Shown: in pieces, positions 8,778-16,030 of the stretch | Layout of the letters: every line of letters starts with the position of its first letter | How positions within the stretch are numbered: the first letter of the stretch is position 1 | NCBI RefSeq assembly: GCF_002154505.1 | Contig: NZ_MUBM01000022.1 | Coordinates: 1-53,691 of the forward strand | Source: Streptomyces carpinensis | Lineage (GTDB): Bacteria; Actinomycetota; Actinomycetes; Streptomycetales; Streptomycetaceae | Direction of reading: 5' to 3' | Length of the DNA: 53,691 bases | Position numbers and translations under genes: made by a program | Notes under the pieces: model-generated | Told to the model about the DNA's origin: nothing | Databases searched by the model: none | Seen by the model: only the letters and a program-made list of their open reading frames with translations

Positions 8778-9110
8778 ATGGCAGCCGAGCGCTACGCGAC
8801 GCCGACTCTGACGGTGGCGGCGACCAGTGGCCGGCGGGCTGGGCTGATCCTCGTCGGAGAGGTCAGGGCGGAAGTTTTGAGGCAACTGGAGGAGCAGCTG
8901 GATGCCCCGCCGCTGAGCCGGGCCGATGAGTGGGTCGTCGACATGAACAAGGTCACCGGGATCGACCTTGCGTGCGTCTACGCCCTGCTGCAGGCCGCAG
9001 CCACGCGGCGGCCGAAGACGGTGACGCTCACCGTTCGCGGAGCCCGGCACGCTGTGCGGCGGACTCTGCACGCCGCCGGGCTCGACGTGGTGGCCGCGAT
9101 CGAGAGGTGA
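8778..9110 (+). CDS. STAS-domain protein lacking the phospho-serine
   Basis: This 110-residue protein starts at ATG 8778 with AAGGAGG 5-11 bases upstream, an excellent site. The whole protein is a STAS fold: TVAATSGRRAGLILVGEV, a helix LRQLEEQLDA, VVDMNKVTGIDLACVYALLQA, TVTLTVRG, and a C-terminal helix ending GLDVVAAIER. STAS proteins are anti-sigma factor antagonists whose switch is a Ser/Thr just after an Asp in the D-S-S/T-G loop. Here the loop reads GIDLACV, with no Ser or Thr, so phospho-control by an RsbW-type kinase appears impossible. It may be permanently active or act as a structural partner. It is followed at once by a decayed gene and has no intact operon partner. Confidence 0.75.
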   Translation: MAAERYATPTLTVAATSGRRAGLILVGEVRAEVLRQLEEQLDAPPLSRADEWVVDMNKVTGIDLACVYALLQAAATRRPKTVTLTVRGARHAVRRTLHAAGLDVVAAIER

Positions 9111-9765
9111 CTGCTGGCGCAGGTACGGACAGATCAGTGGCTGGAGGAGATACGACGCGGCGGCGCACTCGCCCGCCAAGCCCCCGACACCGCGACCGCG
9201 ATCATCACCCAGGCCATCCACACCCTGGCGGTCCTCTTCCCCGACACTGACCCGCATCCCACCCCCGCCACCTGGTGCCGCGGCGAACTGGCCACCCGCG
9301 CCACCGGCTCCGCCCGCGGCCTGGACGACGGCACACTGCTGTCCCGGCTGGTCCTGCGCGGCATCGCCCTGGCACGGGACGTCGACTTTCCCGCCGACGC
9401 GCCTGCGCGCCGAGCTCTGTGGCGCCTGGCATCGGTCACCCCGGACAAGGTATCCAGCACCGTGCTCACTACGGCCTGCACCCCCCAAGGCGACACCTGG
9501 GGCGAAAAGCCCTACGCGAGCGGTCGCAACACCACCTGGAAACCCACCTCACCCTGCGCGAACTACGCACCCTCAACCTGCAGATGCCCGCCCACAACCG
9601 CATCCACGTCTGCGAGAACCCCCGCGTGGTCGAAGCCGCCGCCGACGCCGGCCGCACCGCACCGCTGCCCTCAGGCAGCGCAACCACGGTCGTCCTCAGA
9701 CTGCTCGACGCGCTGGCCGACACCGGATGCACCTTCGCCTACCACGGGGACTTCGACTGGGATGA
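9111..9765 (+). pseudogene. TIGR02679/DUF2399 (Wadjet JetD-like) pseudogene
   Basis: The frame from 9111 gives TDQWLEEIRRGGALARQA, TIHTLAVLFPDTDPHPTPA-type sequence and DDGTLLSRLVLRGIALA. It shifts near 9508 to another frame with ERSQHHLETHLTLRELRTL, NRIHVCENPRVVEAAADAG, VVLRLLDALADTGCTF and AYHGDFDW, where similarity stops. CENP-x-VVEAAA and HGDFDW belong to the Toprim-like DUF2399 domain of TIGR02679 proteins, which I recall as the JetD nuclease subunit of type II Wadjet anti-plasmid systems. The N-terminal third, part of the centre and the last residues are missing. No JetA, JetB or JetC neighbour exists here, so this is a solitary relic. Confidence 0.65.
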
Positions 9766-9875
9766 TCAAGGGCCGCCGGTGCGGACCCGCCGAGAACAAG
9801 CCGCCAGGCGTGCGAGCACGCTCGATCGAGCCGTACGGACCATGAGCTTTCTCAGGACCCGGGAAGGCGGGCGGA

Positions 9876-10709
9876 TCAGCGCAGTCCGGCGAAGAGGTCG
9901 TTCTCGGGCACGGCCGCGCCGGTGGTGTCCTGGACGCGTACGAAGGTCTCGACGCCCATCAACTCGGTGAACCTTTTCTGGCCCATCTTGAGGAAGAATA
10001 TGTTCTCGCCCTGGCTGGCGTGCGCGGCCAGCGCATCGAACTTCTGACCGCCGAACGCGGAGGTGTCCACCCACGTGGTGATCTCCTCGTCGGGGAGTCC
10101 GATCTCGGCCATCGCGGCGGCCTCGGCGGGGTCCGGCTCCTGCCAGTCCGCACCGAACTCGCGCATGGCCTCCCCGAACCGCTGCATCATCGAGCGGGGC
10201 GCCGTCGTCCAGTACACCTTCGGTGTCTGCATGGTCATCGCCAGCGCCGCCATCGTGATGCGGTTTGCCTGAATGTGGTCGGGGTGGCCGTAGAAGCCGT
10301 TCTCGTCGTAGGTGACGACCACATCGGGTTGGTGGCGGCGCAAGAGGTCCGCGAGTCGTGCAGCCCCCTCCTCCACGGGTGTCTGCCAGAAGGATCCGGG
10401 GGCGTCATTGGTCGGCCAGCCCATCATCCCGGAGTCGGCGTATCCCAGCGTCTCGAGATGACTGACCTTCAGGATGTTGCAGCTCGCCTCGAGTTCTTGA
10501 CGCCGCATCAAGGCGACGGCTGCCGGATCGTGCCCGGGATCGCCCGGTTTGACACCCCCCGGTCCGTCACCGCAACCGCCGTCGGTGCACGTCACGAGGA
10601 CCGTGCGGATGCCCTCCGCCGCGTACCGTGCGAGGACACCTCCCGTTCCCGTGGCCTCGTCGTCGGGGTGGGCGTGCACCGCCATGAGCGTCAAGGGCCG
10701 GTCATTCAT
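9876..10709 (-). CDS. mca: mycothiol S-conjugate amidase-like PIG-L deacetylase
   Basis: This 277-residue enzyme starts at ATG 10709 with AGGAGG 9 bases upstream. It has the metal-binding AHPDDE (13-18), the GYADSGMMGWPTND segment typical of Mca, and the second zinc box YGHPDHIQAN. Mca hydrolyses mycothiol S-conjugates of electrophiles to a mercapturic acid and GlcN-Ins; the paralogue MshB deacetylates GlcNAc-Ins. SGMMGWPTN and the C-terminal region resemble Mca more than MshB, but I cannot exclude another LmbE member. It lies ~290 bp downstream of, and in the same direction as, a LysR regulator, with an IS relic between. A role in detoxifying reactive intermediates of the nearby pathway is plausible but inferred. 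Confidence 0.8.
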   Translation of the reverse strand: MNDRPLTLMAVHAHPDDEATGTGGVLARYAAEGIRTVLVTCTDGGCGDGPGGVKPGDPGHDPAAVALMRRQELEASCNILKVSHLETLGYADSGMMGWPTNDAPGSFWQTPVEEGAARLADLLRRHQPDVVVTYDENGFYGHPDHIQANRITMAALAMTMQTPKVYWTTAPRSMMQRFGEAMREFGADWQEPDPAEAAAMAEIGLPDEEITTWVDTSAFGGQKFDALAAHASQGENIFFLKMGQKRFTELMGVETFVRVQDTTGAAVPENDLFAGLR

Positions 10710-10792
10710 GAAAACAGTCCTCCTGTGTGAAAAGGCCTCGGTGTCCGCACCGAGGCAAGTGGCACGGTCCGGCACGGCACACTGATGATCTG

Positions 10793-11002
10793 TCACTGGA
10801 TCAACACCGTGCCTACCGGCTCTATTGTCCGCACCGGATGAGCCAGGGCGTTGCTTCCCGGCAGTACCCGGTCCTCCAACGGCAAACGCCGGGGGCGGCC
10901 GCGCTGGATGTCCCTGCCACAACGCCTCACCAGCAGCATCAACGTGTTGAACTTCGCCGGGCTCAGCTCGTGAACGAGGACTGACGCCCGCAGATCGCTC
11001 AA
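10793..11002 (-). pseudogene. transposase N-terminal relic
   Basis: A 69-codon minus-strand frame beginning at the last codons of the LysR gene reads VHELSPAKFNTLMLLVRRCG and RGRPRRLPLEDRVL, which resembles the start of IS5-type transposases (RGRP-R-L-LEDRVL). After that the sequence becomes unrelated (ALAHPVRTIEP) and stops. No catalytic residues are present. It fills the gap between the LysR gene and the amidase gene. Confidence 0.4.
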
Positions 11003-11880
11003 AAGAGCCGGCGAATGACCTCGACCGTGCGAGCCAGGTGGGGTTCGTTGCGGTCGGCGCGGTGGGCGACGGCCAGTTCGATCGCCGCCGCCGGACGTAC
11101 CAGGGGCCGGTAGGCGACACCGGCGAGGGCGAGCGCGGTCACCGGTTCGGGCACGACCGCGACTCCGAGGCCGCCGGCGACGAGGGTGATGAGCGTGGAG
11201 GTCTCTGCGACCTCGTGCCGGATGTGCGGCTCGACGCCGGCGTCTTTGAGGACACCGAGCACGACATCGTGCATCACCGAGTGGCGGTCCGCCGAGTGCA
11301 TGATCAGGTCGAGGCCGGCGAGGTCGGCGGCGCGCACCTGGGTCTTCGCTGCGAGTGGATGCTCGGCCGGGAGTGCCACCACGAGGCGGTCCCGGCGCAG
11401 GGTGTGGACGGTGAGGGACGGGTCGGCCGCGGGCGGGCGGAGCAGGGCCACGTCGATTGCGCCGCTGCGCAGCGCCTCCACCTGATCCGGGGCGAGCATC
11501 TCCCCGCGGAAGGAGAAGTCGATGCCCGGCAGTTCGGTGGCGAGGTGACGCGACAGCGCCGGCAGCAGGCTGTACGTCGCCGAGCCGACGCAGCCGAGGG
11601 TGAGGTGACCGACCGCACCGGCGGCGACCCGGCGGGCGTGGTGGGCGGCCTCGTCGACCTCGGCGAGGATCGCCCGTACCCGGTCGAGGTAGGCGCGGCC
11701 GGCGTCGGTGAGGTCGACCCGACGTGTGGTGCGGTGGAACAGAGCGGTGCCGAGCTCGCCCTCGAGCTGCCGGATCGCGTGCGAGAGCGGCGGCTGTGCC
11801 ATGTGGAGCCGCTCGGCTGCACGCCCGAAGTGGCGCTCTTCCGCGACGGCGACGAAGTAGCGGAGCTGGCGCAGATCCAT
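10999..11880 (-). CDS. LysR-family transcriptional regulator
   Basis: This 293-residue regulator starts at ATG 11880. Residues 1-60 are the winged helix-turn-helix (MDLRQLRYFVAVAEERHFG, then AERLHMAQPPLSHAIRQLE), followed by a linker helix and an effector-binding domain (~90-290; VGHLTLGCVGSATYS, VALLRPPAAD, GGLGVAVVPEPV). It is divergent from the pcaF-like gene at 11951 with a 70-bp shared intergenic region that contains dyad symmetry, the standard arrangement for a LysR activator of the adjacent catabolic genes. The likely inducer is a pathway acid or CoA ester (inference). PcaQ and CatR are functional analogues, but I cannot assign orthology. Confidence 0.9.
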   Translation of the reverse strand: MDLRQLRYFVAVAEERHFGRAAERLHMAQPPLSHAIRQLEGELGTALFHRTTRRVDLTDAGRAYLDRVRAILAEVDEAAHHARRVAAGAVGHLTLGCVGSATYSLLPALSRHLATELPGIDFSFRGEMLAPDQVEALRSGAIDVALLRPPAADPSLTVHTLRRDRLVVALPAEHPLAAKTQVRAADLAGLDLIMHSADRHSVMHDVVLGVLKDAGVEPHIRHEVAETSTLITLVAGGLGVAVVPEPVTALALAGVAYRPLVRPAAAIELAVAHRADRNEPHLARTVEVIRRLF

Positions 11881-11888
11881 AGTTTCAG

Positions 11889-11914
11889 TATCTCAATCGA
11901 CGTCGATATTGATA
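11889..11914. promoter_or_regulatory. dyad in LysR/pcaF divergent promoter, probable LysR operator
   Basis: The perfect palindrome ATCGACGTCGAT (11896-11907) sits inside a longer imperfect dyad from TATC (11889) to GATA (11914), compatible with the T-N11-A LysR-box rule. A direct repeat CAGTATC occurs at 11886-11892 and 11920-11926. The dyad lies 9 bases from the LysR start and ~37 bases from the pcaF-like start, so bound regulator could control both promoters. Confidence 0.5.
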
Positions 11915-11950
11915 CTTCACAGTATCGGCGGTGCCGTCTAGCGTCGAGCC

Positions 11951-13147
11951 ATGAACAGTGCATTCCTCTACGCCGCCACGCGGACACCGTTCGGCAAGTT
12001 CAACGGCGCGCTGGCCGACATCCGGCCCGACGATCTGGCCGCTACCGCGATCAGCGGCGTGCTCGCGCAGGCGCCGTCGCTGGATCCCGCTGCCATCGAC
12101 GAGGTCGTCTGGGGCAACGCCAACGGCGCCGGCGAGGAGAACCGCAACGTCGGCCGGATGGCCGCGCTGCTGGCCGGTCTGCCGACCAGCGTGCCCGCCA
12201 CGACGGTCAACCGGCTGTGCGGCTCGAGCCTGGACGCGGCGATGGCCGGCTCCCGCACGATCGAGACGGGCGACGCCGACGTTGTTCTCGTGGGCGGTGT
12301 CGAGTCGATGACGCGGGCGCCGTGGGTGCTGCCCAAGCCGTCGCGGGCCTTCCCGGCGGGCGACGTCACCGCGGTATCGACGACCCTGGGCTGGCGGCTG
12401 GTCAACCCGCGGATGCCGAAGGAATGGACCATCTCGCTGGGGGAGTGCAACGAGCAGCTCCAGGAACGCTTCGGCATCTCCCGCGAGCGCCAGGACGAGT
12501 TCGCCGTCCGCTCTCACCGCCTCGCGCACCAGGCATGGGAGGACGGCTTCTACGACGCGCTGGTCGCCCCGGTGGGCGACCTGACCCGCGACGAGGGCAT
12601 CCGCGCGGACTCGAGCACCGAGAAGCTCGCCAAGCTCAAGCCGTCGTTCCGGCCGGACGGCACCATCACAGCGGGCAACGCCTCCCCGCTCTCCGACGGC
12701 GGCTCCGCGGTGATCCTCGGCAGCGAGGCAGCAGCAGCGACCATCGGCCACGACCCGCTCGGCCGGATCCTCGGCAGAGGCGCGATGGCGCTGGACCCGC
12801 AGGAATTCGGCTACGCCCCGGTCGAGGCCGCCAACCGAGCGCTCGCCCGCGCCGGGATCACTTGGGAGCAGGTCGGTGCGGTCGAGCTCAACGAGGCATT
12901 CGCAGTCCAGTCACTGGCCTGCATCGACGCCTGGCTCAAGGACGGCCTGCGCGATCCCGGGATCGTCAACCAGCGCGGCGGGGCCATCGCGATCGGGCAC
13001 CCGCTGGGCGCCTCCGGCGGCCGGATCCTCGGGACCCTGGCCGCGGTCCTGAAGGAACGCCGCGAGCGGTACGGCGTGGCCGCGATCTGCATCGGCGTCG
13101 GCCAGGGGCTGGCCGTCGTCCTGGAGAACCTGGAGGTGTCGAAGTGA
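11951..13147 (+). CDS. pcaF: acetyl-CoA acyltransferase (3-oxoadipyl-CoA thiolase-like)
   Basis: This 398-residue thiolase starts at ATG 11951. It shows the three catalytic boxes: acylated Cys in TTVNRLCGSSLDA (~91), NEAFAVQS in the C-terminal half, His in GGAIAIGHPLGASGGR, and the general-acid Cys in CIGVGQG. The CIGVGQG variant and the start (LYAATRTPFGKFNGALADIRPDD) look like PcaF/PaaJ thiolases, which split 3-oxoadipyl-CoA to succinyl-CoA and acetyl-CoA; biosynthetic AtoB types read differently. It heads an operon with two CoA-transferase subunits, overlapping the next gene by GTGA. That partnership is the last two steps of the beta-ketoadipate pathway and supports the symbol, though activity on other 3-oxoacyl-CoAs is possible. 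Confidence 0.85.
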   Translation: MNSAFLYAATRTPFGKFNGALADIRPDDLAATAISGVLAQAPSLDPAAIDEVVWGNANGAGEENRNVGRMAALLAGLPTSVPATTVNRLCGSSLDAAMAGSRTIETGDADVVLVGGVESMTRAPWVLPKPSRAFPAGDVTAVSTTLGWRLVNPRMPKEWTISLGECNEQLQERFGISRERQDEFAVRSHRLAHQAWEDGFYDALVAPVGDLTRDEGIRADSSTEKLAKLKPSFRPDGTITAGNASPLSDGGSAVILGSEAAAATIGHDPLGRILGRGAMALDPQEFGYAPVEAANRALARAGITWEQVGAVELNEAFAVQSLACIDAWLKDGLRDPGIVNQRGGAIAIGHPLGASGGRILGTLAAVLKERRERYGVAAICIGVGQGLAVVLENLEVSK

Positions 13148-13839
13148 GCCGCACCGCTGTGCTGGATTCGACCGACGAGGCCGTCGCCGGGATCGAGGAC
13201 GGCTCCACTGTCCTGGTCGGCGGCTTCGGCCTGGCCGGGATGCCGTTCGACCTCATCGACGCCCTCATCCGGCAGGGCGCGAAGGACCTCACGATCGTCT
13301 CCAACAACGCCGGAAACGGCGACGTGGGACTGGCGGCGCTGCTCGCGGCCGGCCGGGTCCGCAAAGTGCTGTGCTCCTTCCCGCGGCAGGTCGACTCCTA
13401 TGTCTTCGACGCGCTCTACCGCGAGGGGAAGATCGAGCTCGAGGTGGTGCCCCAGGGCAACCTCGCCGAGCGGATGCGGGCCGCCGGCGCCGGGATCGGC
13501 GCGTTCTACTGCCCGACCGCGGTCGGCACCCCGCTCGCCGAGGGCAAGGAGGTGCGCACCATCGACGGACGCGACTACCTGCTGGAGTACCCGATCAAGG
13601 GCGACTACGCCCTCATCGCCGCGCACCGTGCCGACCCGATGGGCAACCTCGTCTACCGCAAGACCGCCCGCAACTTCGGCCCGGTGATGGCGACCGCCGC
13701 CACCACCACGGTCGTCCAGGTCGACGAGGTCGTCCCGCTCGGCGGGCTCGACCCGGAGGCGGTCGTCACGCCGTCCATCTACGTCGACCGCATCGTCCCG
13801 GTCGAGACCCGCCACTACACCGTCCAGGGGGCACGATGA
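13144..13839 (+). CDS. pcaI: 3-oxoacid/3-oxoadipate CoA-transferase subunit A
   Basis: This 231-residue subunit starts at GTG 13144 within the thiolase stop (GTGA overlap), implying translational coupling. It is a family I CoA-transferase alpha subunit: VLVGGFGLAGMPFDLIDAL near the N-terminus, then TIVSNNAGNGDVGLA, and KLVCSFPRQ-like VLCSFPRQVDSYVF. It works as a heteromer with the next gene, moving CoA from succinyl-CoA to a 3-oxo or dicarboxylic acid in the cytoplasm. Length is normal. The location after pcaF favours 3-oxoadipate as substrate; an acetoacetate transferase (ScoA type) would look similar. Confidence 0.85.
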   Translation: MSRTAVLDSTDEAVAGIEDGSTVLVGGFGLAGMPFDLIDALIRQGAKDLTIVSNNAGNGDVGLAALLAAGRVRKVLCSFPRQVDSYVFDALYREGKIELEVVPQGNLAERMRAAGAGIGAFYCPTAVGTPLAEGKEVRTIDGRDYLLEYPIKGDYALIAAHRADPMGNLVYRKTARNFGPVMATAATTTVVQVDEVVPLGGLDPEAVVTPSIYVDRIVPVETRHYTVQGAR

Positions 13840-14528
13840 CCACCGACACCACCGCCGCGACACGTTCGGCGTCCGCGGGCGAGGCGCCGATCACCGTCGA
13901 CCATCCGCTCAGCATGGACGAGGTGGCCGCCGTGATCGCACGGGACATCCCGGCCGGCGCGTTCGTCAACCTCGGCATCGGCCAGCCCACAAAGATCGCC
14001 GACCACCTGCCCGAGGAACTCGGCGTCGTCCTCCACACCGAGAACGGCATGCTCGGCATGGGGCCGAAGGCCGAGGGCGCCCAGATCGACCCCGACCTCA
14101 CCAATGCCGGCAAGGTCCCGGTCACCGAGCTCCCGGGGGCGGCGTACTTCCACCACGCCGACTCCTTCGCCATGATGCGCGGCGGCCACCTCGACGTCTG
14201 CGTGCTCGGCGCCTACCAGGTCTCCGCCCACGGTGACCTGGCCAACTGGCACACCGGCAAGCCCGGCGACATTCCCGCCGTGGGCGGCGCGATGGACCTC
14301 GCCATCGGAGCCAAGGACGTCTACGTGATGATGACGCTCTTCACGAAGTCCGGTGCGCCCAAACTGGTCCGGCAGTGCAGCTACCCGCTCACCGGCATCG
14401 GCTGCGTCAGCCGGGTCTACACCGAGGTCGCCACCTTCGACCTGCGGCCCCACGGCGTCCACGTGCTGGAGACCTACGGCATCACCCTCAACGAGCTGCG
14501 CTCACGCCTCGACGTCGAGCTGCTCTGA
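13836..14528 (+). CDS. pcaJ: 3-oxoacid/3-oxoadipate CoA-transferase subunit B
   Basis: This 230-residue subunit starts at ATG 13836, overlapping the stop of subunit A as ATGA. It contains FVNLGIGQPTKIADHL and the catalytic glutamate box TENGMLGMG, the residue that forms the glutamyl-CoA intermediate, followed by HHADSFAMMRGGHLDVCVLG. It completes the heteromeric transferase with the 13144 product. The N-terminus has a ~25-residue Thr/Ala/Ser-rich extension before HPLSMDEVAAVIARD, so the true start could be slightly downstream. The operon ends here; an IS3 relic lies downstream on the opposite strand. Confidence 0.85.
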   Translation: MTTDTTAATRSASAGEAPITVDHPLSMDEVAAVIARDIPAGAFVNLGIGQPTKIADHLPEELGVVLHTENGMLGMGPKAEGAQIDPDLTNAGKVPVTELPGAAYFHHADSFAMMRGGHLDVCVLGAYQVSAHGDLANWHTGKPGDIPAVGGAMDLAIGAKDVYVMMTLFTKSGAPKLVRQCSYPLTGIGCVSRVYTEVATFDLRPHGVHVLETYGITLNELRSRLDVELL

Positions 14529-14596
14529 CCTCCCCAGGCCCGCACCTGACGCTCCGGTTCCTGTGGGCGCAGCAATCGCGCTCGGCGCGCTTGTCA

Positions 14597-15045
14597 TCAA
14601 CCGGCTCATCGCGGCAGCCAAGAATCAAGCCAACCAACTGATGATCCGGCCGACGACGCGCGCCGCCGCCGCCAGGCCTGAAAAGCCGGAATCGGAGACA
14701 CGCAGTACCCGGGTTGGCCGGCTGCAGCGGGCAGCCCCTCGGAGGCCATCACGGCGATGGCCTCGAACCGCCTTCTGGTGGCACCCCCTTCCCCAGCAGC
14801 TCGGCGGCCCGCCGGTGGATCGCCGGCTCGGTCTCCAGCTCCGCGATCCGCCGGCTGGGCGCCGCGAGCGCGCTCTGCTCGGCGCTGGTCGTGCCTGGGA
14901 GCAGGCCCAAGTCGGCCAACTGCCGGCGCCGTCATACGTAGACGGTCTGGTCGCTCAGCCTCAGGCCGGCCGCCACCTGCCTGGCGGACCGGCCGGCTTC
15001 GATGAGGTCGAGCACCTTGCGGCGGAACTTCGGAGGGCAACTTCG
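14597..15045 (-). mobile_element. IS3-family insertion sequence relic (OrfA and start of OrfB)
   Basis: Read on the minus strand from ~15045: PPKFRRKVLDLIEAGRSARQ, VAAGLRLSDQTVYV, then in-frame TGA where the family has Trp (TGG), then RRRQLADLGLLPGTTSAEQ and RRIAELETEPAIHRRAAELL. This is the OrfA helix-turn-helix plus leucine zipper. A shifted frame then begins OrfB with RRFEAIAVMASEGLPAAAG and soon degenerates (SAGSSVGWLDSWLPR). The whole DDE integrase domain is gone. It separates the pcaFIJ-like operon from the monooxygenase cluster and may mark a past join of two catabolic segments. Confidence 0.75.
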
Positions 15046-15233
15046 CGGCCCAGGTGCGTTCTTGGGCTGCTGGAGTGATCGCTGTCCAGCAAGCCGACTC
15101 CTCCGAACCCGGGGCACATCAAGATCTCCACCTAACCCGGGGCAGTTGGCACCGAGACTCCCGGAGCGGGATAAGGCGACAGCGTCGGCCCCTCTCCAGG
15201 CGCTTGGGAGAAGGGCCGACGCCAATGGGCTGA

Positions 15234-16004
15234 TCAGCGCGCCGTGTAGCCGCCGTCGATCGGCAGGTTCACGCCCGTCACCCAGTCCGCTTCGTCCGAA
15301 GCCAGGTAAAGGACCCCGTAGGCGACATCGATCGGACGACCCAGGCGACGCAGAGACTGGTTCCCCGTCATGTACTCCTCATAGGCCGACAGACCACCGG
15401 GGAACTCAGCCGCGATGCCTTCGACCAGCGGGGTCAGGACCGTGCTCGGGTGCACCGAGTTCACGCGGATGTTGTACTTGCCGTAGCTGGCCGCGTCCTG
15501 CTTGGTCTGCATGGAGACCGCGCCCTTGGCGACGTGGTACGCCGTGAACTCGTCGTTCCCGATCATCCCGTAGATGGACGAGTAGTTGACGATGCTGCCC
15601 TTGCCCCGCTCGATCATGTGCGGGATGGCATGCTTGGTGCAGAAGAAGACACCCTTCACATCGACAGCGAACAGAGCGTCCCACTCGGCCTCGGTGAGCT
15701 CGTGGGTCGGCTTGTCGACGCCGATGACGCCGGCGCAGTTGACGAGGATGTCGAGAGCACCGAACTCCTGTGCTGCTGCGTCGATCACCGACTTCGCCTC
15801 GGCCTCCCGGGCGACGTTCAGGCTCCAGAACTCCGCGGTCCCGCCTGCCGCGCGGATCCCCGCCACGACCTCCTGGCCCTTGACCTCGTCCAGGTCCGTG
15901 ACGGCGACCTTGGCGCCCTCAACCGCGAACAGCTCTGCGGTCGCCCGGCCCATGCCCATTGCGGCCCCGGTGATCAGGGCGACCTTGTTCTCCAGACGTC
16001 CCAT
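15234..16004 (-). CDS. short-chain dehydrogenase/reductase
   Basis: This 256-residue classical SDR has the cofactor motif TGAAMGMG (~13-20), NCAG at ~89, the catalytic Ser in NYSSIYG, and YHVAK with Tyr and Lys. VTDLDE after the second strand favours NAD(H). The C-terminus DWVTGVNLPIDGGY is standard. It is the last gene of a minus-strand operon with a Baeyer-Villiger monooxygenase (26 bp upstream) and an esterase, so it probably oxidises the secondary alcohol that yields the monooxygenase substrate, as cyclohexanol dehydrogenase (ChnA) does. This role is inferred from context. A second SDR at 20411 could do the same or act on a related compound. Confidence 0.88.
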   Translation of the reverse strand: MGRLENKVALITGAAMGMGRATAELFAVEGAKVAVTDLDEVKGQEVVAGIRAAGGTAEFWSLNVAREAEAKSVIDAAAQEFGALDILVNCAGVIGVDKPTHELTEAEWDALFAVDVKGVFFCTKHAIPHMIERGKGSIVNYSSIYGMIGNDEFTAYHVAKGAVSMQTKQDAASYGKYNIRVNSVHPSTVLTPLVEGIAAEFPGGLSAYEEYMTGNQSLRRLGRPIDVAYGVLYLASDEADWVTGVNLPIDGGYTAR

Positions 16005-16030
16005 GCCGATTCCCTTTCCCCGTTCAGGTC

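Noticed and set aside
14935..14945. In-frame TGA in the IS3 OrfA (after DQTVYV) as a second recoding site
   Set aside because: Family members have Trp (TGG) here, not Cys, and the rest of the element is frameshifted and truncated, so it is an ordinary nonsense mutation.
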